Shown here: one piece after another, positions 34,328-41,805 of the stretch
How the letters are laid out: each line of letters begins with the position of its first letter
How positions within the stretch are numbered: the first letter of the stretch is position 1
Assembly (NCBI RefSeq): GCF_009647655.1
Contig: NZ_WJFD01000001.1
Span: 1 to 64,000, forward strand
DNA length: 64,000 nucleotides
Source: Chitinophaga sp. SYP-B3965
GTDB lineage: Bacteria > Bacteroidota > Bacteroidia > Chitinophagales > Chitinophagaceae
Reading direction: 5' to 3'
Notes under the pieces: model-generated
The model's database searches: none
What the model was told of the DNA's origin: nothing
Seen by the model: the letters and a program-made list of their open reading frames with translations, nothing else
Translations under genes and position numbers: made by a program

Positions 34328-34365
34328 AAATAAACCTCCGGATATTCGGAGGTTTATTTTTTTAT
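34328..34365 (+). terminator. Intrinsic terminator of the serine hydrolase gene
   Basis: AAATAAACCTCCG (34328-34340) pairs perfectly with CGGAGGTTTATTT (34347-34359), 13 bp with a six-base loop, and continues into a run of T residues. It starts five bases after the stop codon. Confidence 0.9.
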
Positions 34366-34407
34366 AATACCTGCCATAGGCTTAACTTTAAGTATAAATG
34401 CAAGCAT

Positions 34408-35100
34408 ATGGAAGATTCAGAGAAGCTCAAAAGGATCGTGGATGCCCGCATGAAACTGAAAGCGCGTTTCGAAGATAAGATCAGGAACACGCCTTCCGTG
34501 GCTGATAACAGGCCTATGGGCAAAGGAAATCCCAACCGTCACGGCATGCCCGTGATCCCTGTTGGCCAAACCCTCACCGTCAAATGGCCCGTGCTGGACC
34601 TGGGTATCCAACCAGCTATTCCCCTGGATGAATGGCGCCTGACGATAGACGGGGATGTGGAAAGCCCTGTTACATTAACCTGGGAAGATTTTCTCGCCTT
34701 ACCACAAACAGAAGATACTTCGGATTTTCACTGTGTAACCACCTGGTCCAAACTGAACATGAACTGGAAAGGTGTGCGCCTGCTGGATCTGGCAGCACTG
34801 GTGCAGCCACATGAAACGGCTGCGCATATACTTTGTTACGGGTATGATGAATACACCACCAATGTATCCATGGAAGAAGCACTGAAACCGGATGTACTGC
34901 TGGTGCATACTGTGGAAGGACAGCCCTTACCCAGGGAACACGGCGGCCCCGTAAGGATGATCACCCCGCAATTATATGCCTGGAAAGGTTCTAAATGGAT
35001 CAACAGGATAGAATTCCTGCAAAGGAATAAATTAGGTTTCTGGGAAGAAAGAGGGTATTCCAATACGGCCTATCCCTGGAGAAATGACCGTTACAGCTGA
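34408..35100 (+). CDS. Sulfite-oxidase-like molybdopterin-dependent oxidoreductase
   Basis: This 230-residue protein matches the oxidoreductase molybdopterin-binding domain. The Mo-ligand cysteine is C109 in SDFHCVTTWSKLNMNWKG. Further conserved parts are GYDEYTTNVSMEEAL, LPREHGGPVRMITPQLYAWK and SKWINRIEFL. It has no signal peptide, no heme domain and no dimerisation domain, so it belongs to the short cytoplasmic group related to YedY and the sulfite oxidases. Its substrate is not known. Four bases separate its stop from the preferred rpiA start, so it heads a three-gene unit with rpiA and a SelT-like gene. Confidence 0.9.
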   Translation: MEDSEKLKRIVDARMKLKARFEDKIRNTPSVADNRPMGKGNPNRHGMPVIPVGQTLTVKWPVLDLGIQPAIPLDEWRLTIDGDVESPVTLTWEDFLALPQTEDTSDFHCVTTWSKLNMNWKGVRLLDLAALVQPHETAAHILCYGYDEYTTNVSMEEALKPDVLLVHTVEGQPLPREHGGPVRMITPQLYAWKGSKWINRIEFLQRNKLGFWEERGYSNTAYPWRNDRYS

Positions 35101-35104
35101 AAAA

Positions 35105-35761
35105 ATGGATAAAGAAAAAGAAAAGGAAAACGCCGCACTGGCAGCAGTGGCAATGATAGAAGATCATATGGTAGTGGGTCTGGGAACAGGCTCCACAGCT
35201 TATTATGCTATTACAGCTATCGCAGAAAAGGTAAAACAGGGCCTGCAGATCAAAGCCGTTCCTACCTCTGACCAAACAGCCACACTGGCCCTCTCGCTGG
35301 GTATCCCGCTAACGGATATCAATGCCGTGGATGTAATAGACATTACGATAGATGGCGCAGATGAATTCACGAAAGAAAAATACATGATCAAAGGTGGCGG
35401 CGGCGCTTTGCTGAGAGAGAAAATTGTAGCAGCCAAAACGAAGAAGGAGATCATCATCGCAGACGCTTCCAAACTGGTAACACACCTGGGTAAATTCAAG
35501 TTGCCATTGGAAGTGATCCCTTTTGCCCGCGGGTATGTATTGGAAGAATTAAAAAAGCAACACCTGCAAGCAGAAGTGCGCGCTTTCATTACAGACGAAG
35601 GAAATAACATCATAGACGTGACTTATGGAAAGATAGAAGACCCCATAGCACTCTCTGCACAACTGAATCAAATAATAGGCGTAGTGACTCACGGTTTGTT
35701 TATTAACCTCGCTTTTAATATCTTGATGGGGGAAGGAGATCAGGTAAAGGTCTTCTCATAA
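35105..35761 (+). CDS. rpiA: Ribose-5-phosphate isomerase A
   Basis: This 218-residue protein is very close to the usual RpiA length. It has MVVGLGTGSTAYYAI (phosphate-binding loop), ITIDGADEFTKEKYMIKGGG (substrate and catalytic residues, including the DGADE acids), GALLREKIVAAKTKK and ITDEGNNIIDVTYG. It interconverts ribose-5-phosphate and ribulose-5-phosphate in the pentose phosphate pathway. An upstream in-frame ATG at 35084 would overlap the previous gene by 17 bases; the ATG at 35105 avoids this and gives a normal N-terminus. Confidence 0.95.
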   Translation: MDKEKEKENAALAAVAMIEDHMVVGLGTGSTAYYAITAIAEKVKQGLQIKAVPTSDQTATLALSLGIPLTDINAVDVIDITIDGADEFTKEKYMIKGGGGALLREKIVAAKTKKEIIIADASKLVTHLGKFKLPLEVIPFARGYVLEELKKQHLQAEVRAFITDEGNNIIDVTYGKIEDPIALSAQLNQIIGVVTHGLFINLAFNILMGEGDQVKVFS

Positions 35762-35775
35762 TAATACAATTAATC

Positions 35776-36063
35776 ATGAAACCACATATCACTATCTCAT
35801 ATTGTCCTAAATGCGGCTGGCTGCTGCGCGCTGCTTATATGGCACAGGAACTCCTCACTACTTTTGAAGAAGAACTGGGCGGCGTTACGCTCAAACCTTC
35901 TGAAATAGCAGGCAGCTACCAGGTATTGCTGGGAGAGGAAGTGATCTTTGACCGTAAACGGGATGGTCATTTCCCCGAGATCAAAGAATTAAAACAAACA
36001 GTAAGGGATAAGGTAAACCCCGGTAAAAACCTCGGTCACTCAGACCGTAAAGCAGAAGCCTGA
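35776..36063 (+). CDS. SelT/SelW/SelH (Rdx)-like thioredoxin-fold protein
   Basis: This 95-residue protein has the Rdx pattern: a beta strand leading to a CxxC pair (C10 and C13 in ISYCPKCGW), the helix LRAAYMAQELLTTF, and the later VLLGEEVIFDRKRDGHFPEI. In animal relatives the second Cys is selenocysteine; here both are cysteines and no SECIS is needed. It probably acts as a small thiol oxidoreductase. The gene is 14 bases after rpiA and its last 28 bases overlap the end of the convergent ThuA gene. Confidence 0.88.
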   Translation: MKPHITISYCPKCGWLLRAAYMAQELLTTFEEELGGVTLKPSEIAGSYQVLLGEEVIFDRKRDGHFPEIKELKQTVRDKVNPGKNLGHSDRKAEA

Positions 36064-36851
36064 CCCAGCCATAATAACCCGTCTAAGATCAGTTTATTCT
36101 GCACCGCATTATCGAAAGTGAAAGACAATTCCTTGTTCGTTTTGTTTTCATAATCGATATCATTATGGCCCATATTCACGTAGATCATTTTATAATGTTT
36201 GTTCGTCCACACCACAGGATAATACCCGCTATGCCATATCTCATATGCCTTTGGCCCTGTTCCAAGGGGAAAACTGGTGGAGTCTATCGACAATAATATC
36301 TTGATGGAAGGATTCTTGCGCAGGTCATTGGACCAGCGGTACCACTCATTGGGAGAAGCTTTAAAAGTAACCGGCAGGTTTTTAGTGGAAGGATGTTTGG
36401 CATCTTCTACCCGCAGGATAGCTGAAGTTGGTCTCCAGGTATTGCTGCCGTAGGAGCCAGAACCCAGGAACTCGTTATGGTACCAATCCCAGTTCTGCGG
36501 ATACGCAGAGGGGGTGAGGGCAAAGGCTGCAAAATGAAATCCCATCCAGCCGCCGCCGTTATCCATATACTTTTTAAACGCTTCCCGCTGGGCCGGATCA
36601 TCCGGCCGGGTATCCAGGAACAGCACTACCTGGTATTGCGCAAGAAAGGTGTCATTCATATTGCTCCAGTTATTGGTAGAATCATAACGGAAGCCATGTT
36701 TAACAGCCATTTCCGCAAACCAGCGGTTGGCCTCATGCACATAACTCACATGAGCACGGTCATTTTTACCGGTATAGAAACCGATCACTTTAAACTGGGC
36801 ATGCACACTGGTAACATAGAAGAAACAGAGCAGATATAGGACAATTTTCAT
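36036..36851 (-). CDS. Secreted ThuA-domain protein
   Basis: This 271-residue protein has a signal peptide (about 1-18, ending SVHAQ) and the glutamine-amidotransferase-like ThuA fold (about 20-265): FKVIGFYTGKNDRAHVSYVH, YQVVLFLDTRPDDPAQREAF, NGGGWMGFHFAAF, and YPVVWTNKHYKMIYVNMGHN. ThuA proteins are linked to trehalose and other sugar use, but their reaction is not settled. This gene has no sugar gene next to it. Its 3' end overlaps the SelT-like gene by 28 bases on the opposite strand. Confidence 0.88.
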   Translation of the reverse strand: MKIVLYLLCFFYVTSVHAQFKVIGFYTGKNDRAHVSYVHEANRWFAEMAVKHGFRYDSTNNWSNMNDTFLAQYQVVLFLDTRPDDPAQREAFKKYMDNGGGWMGFHFAAFALTPSAYPQNWDWYHNEFLGSGSYGSNTWRPTSAILRVEDAKHPSTKNLPVTFKASPNEWYRWSNDLRKNPSIKILLSIDSTSFPLGTGPKAYEIWHSGYYPVVWTNKHYKMIYVNMGHNDIDYENKTNKELSFTFDNAVQNKLILDGLLWLGQASALRSE

Positions 36852-36900
36852 ACGGGAATTTTAATGCTTTAAAAATAGTAATTTTAATGACATTAAAACC

Positions 36901-37347
36901 ATGACTATGAAAAGAGCAACAATGCTGCTGACGGTCTTCTTATTCGCAACAATGGCAACATTTGCGCAGGCCGCCGAAGGAGATAAGATCTTAGGTATCT
37001 GGTTAAGTGAAAACAAAAATGGAAAGATCCAGATCTACAAGGTGGGTAATAAGTATTTCGGGAAACTGATCTGGGGTAAAACAATGTACGAAGCAGATGG
37101 TGTTACCTCTAAGAAAGATACCAAGAACAGTGACGAATCCATGCGGAACAGGAACCTCAAAGACATGGTGATCCTCACGAACATGGAATACGATGACGGA
37201 GAATGGACAGACGGCAAAGTATATGATCCCGAAAAAGGGAAAACATATAGCTGCACCATGAAACTAAATGGCAATGAACTCAACCTGCGGGGATATGTAG
37301 GCTTCTCCTTATTGGGCCGCACCTCTGTATGGACGAGGGTACAATAA
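36901..37347 (+). CDS. Secreted DUF2147-family protein
   Basis: This 148-residue protein has a signal peptide (about 1-24, ending TFAQAAEG) and a single DUF2147 beta-barrel-like domain. Conserved features are ILGIWLSENKNGKIQIYKVG, GKLIWGKTMYEADG, MVILTNMEYDDGEWTDGKVY and LNLRGYVGFSLLGRTSVWTR. The fold resembles small lipid- or ligand-binding periplasmic proteins; no activity is known. An ATG at 36907 is an alternative start. A single-gene unit ending in a strong terminator shared with the convergent A2M gene. Confidence 0.88.
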   Translation: MTMKRATMLLTVFLFATMATFAQAAEGDKILGIWLSENKNGKIQIYKVGNKYFGKLIWGKTMYEADGVTSKKDTKNSDESMRNRNLKDMVILTNMEYDDGEWTDGKVYDPEKGKTYSCTMKLNGNELNLRGYVGFSLLGRTSVWTRVQ

Positions 37348-37348
37348 T

Positions 37349-37384
37349 AAAAAAGGGGCGCTCATAACAGAGCGCCCCTTTTTT
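37349..37384. terminator. Bidirectional intrinsic terminator
   Basis: AAAAAAGGGGCGCTC (37349-37363) and GAGCGCCCCTTTTTT (37370-37384) form a perfect 15-bp stem with an ATAACA loop, with T runs on both strands. It ends the DUF2147 gene and the minus-strand A2M operon, whose stop codon is at 37386. Confidence 0.92.
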
Positions 37385-37385
37385 A

Positions 37386-40300
37386 TTAAGGAAGGATATT
37401 CACATCCAACCCTTCATTCCAATGTTTATGCTCCGGCGTGTAATAGAGACACGTATTACTCGCCTTCCCTTTATAAACCCCAGGTATCTCCGCCTTCAGA
37501 TCCAGGCTGATCTTTTTAACCTCATGAGAAGCAAATCCCATCCAGTAGAGTACAAGGTAATTGTCGAAGATCTCATAGTAAGCCACTTCTTTCTTTTCCA
37601 TGATCTCTTTCAACTGCCAGGGCTGTGCAGATAGCCCGGCAGGGATACCGATCTTAACAATAGCCATAGGCTGCAGGATAGTTTTATCGTTGGTTACCTG
37701 TACATCCAGCCTTACTGTTTCTCCCACTTTAGTACGTGTTTCTTTTAACCGGGTCACCAGTTTCAGATCTGCTTTTTCACTGTTCGGTGGCGTGAAAGTG
37801 AAATAGGATACTTCCATGTTATAAGGCACCGTTCCTTTCCCACTGGCAAAATGCGCCGCGAAGATGTTTTTCCCTTCCCTGAAAGCATGTTTGGTACCCG
37901 GCTTGATCGTCTCTCCATTCAGATTAAAATCGAGTTTGTAGTCATCAGATCTGTGCCCTGCCAGTTTTGAATATTCAACGATGGCTTCCAATGCCAGTAC
38001 AGTGGCTTGCGTGGAACCATAACCATAATAGGATTTCTTGCCCAGTATCTTTGATATGATCACGGCAATCTCTCCAACATTAGGAGATGGATCACGTGTT
38101 AATGCCAGCGCGTAAAGAGAAAGCGTTTCTACTGCCAATGATTCATCGCGGGAATTCACCACACTCGTTTCCGATTTCTCTATATTGATCGTCTGCAATA
38201 AACCCATCAGTTTCCTGTAATCAGCATCCTTTTTCATGTTACTTGCAGCAATGGCCATCATGGCCAGCTGGTAAGCATCATTATTCTTGATAGCACTGTT
38301 CAGCGCATTTTCATATTCCGGTTCAATTTCACTTGTGATGCCAGCCTGCGTTAAAGCATATACAACATAAACGTTGGCAATCTTGGCAGGCACAGATGCA
38401 AAAGCATCATAACCACCTTTGGACATTGTGAACGTACCTTTGCCATCCCTGCGTTTCAACAGGAAGTCCTTCGTGCGTTTCAGCATTTCCTTATCTACAT
38501 TCAGGAACTCCTGCATGGCGGTGAATTCAAGCAGTCCATAAGCCGTAAGGGCCACATGCGGCGGCGTTTTGCCAAACCATTCAAAACCCTGTTCAGCTGT
38601 TTCATAACCTATCAGTCTTTTGTAACCCGCTTCAATGTAATCCATGGCCTTCCGCTCAATTCGCTGATCAGACTTACCAGCTTCCCGCAGGTATTTAAGG
38701 ATGAAAATATTAGGATAGGTAGTAGAAGATGTTTGCTCAAAACAGCCGCTGGGTTCCCGCAGCATAGACTCAATGCCATCCAGCAGCTGACCTTCCAGGC
38801 TGGTGTACAGCCGCAGGTTTGTTTTTAAACTGCCGGGGATCATTTTACTGATGTTAACCGTGTGTTGGGCAGATCTGTTTCCGGAGAATGTTTCTATCAC
38901 CGGGAAACCTTTTTCACTGGCAACTATCGGTAATGAAAGCGTTTCTGTATTTACTTTAAAACGGATAGTGCCTTCAAGTGAAGACAACGCCTCTACAGGG
39001 ATCAATACTTCTTTCGCCTGCCCTGCATTTAATTGAAAGCTGGGGTCAAAACTTCCGCTTTTCATATGCTCGGGAAGGTTCAAACCAATATTGATGGAGG
39101 TGGCCACATCTCTGTTATTCTTGATCACCAGGGGAATGAGGGCTTTGTCACCTACCGTTAAATAAGGGGGGATCTTCGCATCCACACTGATCGCATTTTG
39201 TGCCGCAAAAGTATGTTCCGCTCTGCCCACCTTGCCATTATATCCTATCCCTTCAGCAATAGCCCTGAATGTGGTGGTGGCGTCTGAGTTATAGAATTCC
39301 AGTGTGGCTTCTCCTTTTGCATCAGTTTGCACAACCGGGTTCCAGTAAATGGTTTCCCGGAAATCGTTCCTTTCTTTGGTAGTGGTGGTTTGATATTTAG
39401 GTGCATAGAACCTTTTAGCCACTGCATATACCGGGTTGCCGGATACGATCTCTTTAATAGCATAGCGATATTGATACCTGATATCAACACTGAGTTTCTT
39501 TTGGGTGAACTTTTTAGATTCTATGATGATCACACCATTGGCAGCCCGGCAACCATAAATAGCAGCCGCAGATGCATTTTTTAGTATCGTGATATTTTCG
39601 ATGTCATTAGGGTTGATGGTCCTGATATCTACTTTGTCCATCACCACGCCATTCACTACCCATAACGGTTCATTAGATCCGGTGAGGGAAGCGGCGCCTC
39701 TTATTATCACATTGTTTCCTGCCCCGGGATTAGCATTCTGCATTACCTGCACACCAGCCACTTTGCCCGCCAGTGCTTCTCTGAGATCTGCATTCATAGC
39801 CAGGTCTTCCTTTTTTACCGTTTGTACGGCCCCTACTACCATCTGTTTCTTCTGTGCACCAAACCCTACTACTACCACCTCATTCAATTCTTGTTCGTCT
39901 TTAGGCCAAAGTTCAACTGCGGGTATTGCAGCTGCATTGGGTTGCAGTACCAGCGGTTTAGGGCCACCACCAAAACGCATAAGTGGCTTGGGCGTGAAAC
40001 CAATGCCATTCTGATTCACCAGCACGCTGAGTTTTTCATTCCGTAAAAGCGATTTTGCAATAAGGATATACCTGTTATTAGGTGTCACGTCTGTAAAAAA
40101 GAATTGTCCCTCGTTAGTGGTAATCATTTCCAGGGCTTTATTATCTCCCTGGGTATGCACGAGGTAAACAGTCGCTTTTGCGGGTTCGTTTTTGTCGTTC
40201 AATACCACACCGCTGATGATATTCTCCTGGTCAGGAGAGAACAGTAATTTATTATCGAGATAATCAAAATAGCGGTATCCATGGGTGAGCATGACAAGGT

Positions 40301-41801
40301 CCAGTGTGCCCGCTGCCTTTGGTTCTTCCTTTTTAAAATAGAAAGCAGGCTCTTCTATCTTTCCTTTCAGTTCGGAACTCATCATCAGCCAGGAAATGAT
40401 ATGGTCCTGTTTATCATCCGCAAAGGACCAGAGTTTATCATCTATCACCGCCAGCGAAAAATTAGACGGAATAGGTTTCCCGTTTTCATCCAGCGTTTTC
40501 AGGCGCAGGGTCACTTTTTCCCTTGGCAGGTATTTATCCTTGTCTGTGGTGATCTTAACATCCAGCAGTTTCTGCGTATTGAGGAAAATGATCCTTTCTG
40601 CCAGCGGTACATCATACTGGTTGTATACAGAGAAACGGGCAATGCCTGCCGGAAACAACCCTGCTTCGAAAACAATATCCTGTTCCCCTTTTTTAAGGGA
40701 TAACGTTTTGGAAAGATAATTAACCCCTTTCACCTGCCCCACAAGTTTCACTTCCATGGGTTGTGTGGCGGCCAGGCGGATCTTATGATCAGTAATATTC
40801 ATCACCACGCCCTGTTTCAAAGCAACCGGTAATTTGAATACCTCTGTAATATTAGCCGGTGAACTGATCTTAACAGTGTACACCTCATCCGCAGCCGACG
40901 TAAAGTTGAATTTCCCCATCCCAAAATGATAACTCTCAAAAGAAGCTATTTTGCGGCCTTTGCCGTCCATTACATCTCCTTTTACATCAACTGGTTTTCC
41001 GTTATCATTAATGGCCTTAAAAGCGATGTTAGTGGGGATACCATTGATCAGTGTGCCCCCTTCCGGCATGAACTGAAGATCTATTTTATTCAGGACGATA
41101 GGGATACTTCTGGAAATGGCTTCCACATAACCGTCATGCTGCAATGTGATATTCAATAATCCATCAGTGGAAGAAAGCGCTTGAGGTAACTGGAACCTGA
41201 TCTGTGCTTTCCCTTCCTGGCTGGTAGAAAAGTTGCTGGTTTGGATCACGATGCCGGAAACAGATACCGTATATTTTGCTGCTTTATTCCGCACCGGCTG
41301 GTCATCCAGGCTACGCACAGAAAAATCAGCGATCACTTCATCTCCGCCACCATATCCCTTTTTAGGGAATTCCAGTTTCATCAGCAGGCGGGGTGCTATT
41401 ACCTTTTGCAAAGTGATCTCTTTCGTGAACCAGGTGTTTTCACTTTCATTCCGCATCCAGGAAGTATACGCTTTGATCTTGTAAACACCACCAACAGCTT
41501 GTTCGGAAAAATCAAAAGATCCTTCCACATAACCATTTTCCACGCGGTAATTATATTTCGCTAACTGTGTGCCGGAAGGTGTGATCACTTCCACATAAGC
41601 CAGGCTGCTCACTTTGGAAGGAGTCTGATCGTGTGCGTCCACCAGGTACAGTTTGAAATAAACCGTTTCGCCCGGTTTGTAGAACACATGATCTGTTTGA
41701 ACATAGACCTTTTCCTTGGCAGTAGCATAACTCAGCTGCTGTGCAAAACAGTTATCCGCAAAAGCCACCATGAACAATATTAGGCAGGAGAGATATTTCA
41801 T
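37386..41801 (-). CDS. Alpha-2-macroglobulin with embedded SusC-type TonB plug domain
   Basis: The frame is open to 41891, but the ATG at 41801 starts a clear signal peptide (MKYLSCLILFMVAFADNCFA) and lies four bases after the stop of the preceding barrel gene. The 1471-residue product begins with macroglobulin domains (about 25-500; KVYVQTDHVFYKPGETVYFK). Next is a carboxypeptidase-regulatory-like unit (about 528-600). Residues about 638-765 form a TonB plug (ELNEVVVVGFGAQ, LREALAGKVAGVQV, NNVIIRGAASLTGSNEPLWV, AAAIYGCRAANGVIII). The A2M and complement-like part follows, with the thioester motif C1020-F-E-Q1023. Bacterial A2Ms trap proteases; a plug belongs inside a TonB barrel. The gene just before encodes a plug-less SusC-like barrel, so the two may assemble into one unit. 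Confidence 0.88.
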   Translation of the reverse strand: MKYLSCLILFMVAFADNCFAQQLSYATAKEKVYVQTDHVFYKPGETVYFKLYLVDAHDQTPSKVSSLAYVEVITPSGTQLAKYNYRVENGYVEGSFDFSEQAVGGVYKIKAYTSWMRNESENTWFTKEITLQKVIAPRLLMKLEFPKKGYGGGDEVIADFSVRSLDDQPVRNKAAKYTVSVSGIVIQTSNFSTSQEGKAQIRFQLPQALSSTDGLLNITLQHDGYVEAISRSIPIVLNKIDLQFMPEGGTLINGIPTNIAFKAINDNGKPVDVKGDVMDGKGRKIASFESYHFGMGKFNFTSAADEVYTVKISSPANITEVFKLPVALKQGVVMNITDHKIRLAATQPMEVKLVGQVKGVNYLSKTLSLKKGEQDIVFEAGLFPAGIARFSVYNQYDVPLAERIIFLNTQKLLDVKITTDKDKYLPREKVTLRLKTLDENGKPIPSNFSLAVIDDKLWSFADDKQDHIISWLMMSSELKGKIEEPAFYFKKEEPKAAGTLDLVMLTHGYRYFDYLDNKLLFSPDQENIISGVVLNDKNEPAKATVYLVHTQGDNKALEMITTNEGQFFFTDVTPNNRYILIAKSLLRNEKLSVLVNQNGIGFTPKPLMRFGGGPKPLVLQPNAAAIPAVELWPKDEQELNEVVVVGFGAQKKQMVVGAVQTVKKEDLAMNADLREALAGKVAGVQVMQNANPGAGNNVIIRGAASLTGSNEPLWVVNGVVMDKVDIRTINPNDIENITILKNASAAAIYGCRAANGVIIIESKKFTQKKLSVDIRYQYRYAIKEIVSGNPVYAVAKRFYAPKYQTTTTKERNDFRETIYWNPVVQTDAKGEATLEFYNSDATTTFRAIAEGIGYNGKVGRAEHTFAAQNAISVDAKIPPYLTVGDKALIPLVIKNNRDVATSINIGLNLPEHMKSGSFDPSFQLNAGQAKEVLIPVEALSSLEGTIRFKVNTETLSLPIVASEKGFPVIETFSGNRSAQHTVNISKMIPGSLKTNLRLYTSLEGQLLDGIESMLREPSGCFEQTSSTTYPNIFILKYLREAGKSDQRIERKAMDYIEAGYKRLIGYETAEQGFEWFGKTPPHVALTAYGLLEFTAMQEFLNVDKEMLKRTKDFLLKRRDGKGTFTMSKGGYDAFASVPAKIANVYVVYALTQAGITSEIEPEYENALNSAIKNNDAYQLAMMAIAASNMKKDADYRKLMGLLQTINIEKSETSVVNSRDESLAVETLSLYALALTRDPSPNVGEIAVIISKILGKKSYYGYGSTQATVLALEAIVEYSKLAGHRSDDYKLDFNLNGETIKPGTKHAFREGKNIFAAHFASGKGTVPYNMEVSYFTFTPPNSEKADLKLVTRLKETRTKVGETVRLDVQVTNDKTILQPMAIVKIGIPAGLSAQPWQLKEIMEKKEVAYYEIFDNYLVLYWMGFASHEVKKISLDLKAEIPGVYKGKASNTCLYYTPEHKHWNEGLDVNILP

Positions 41802-41805
41802 GTGA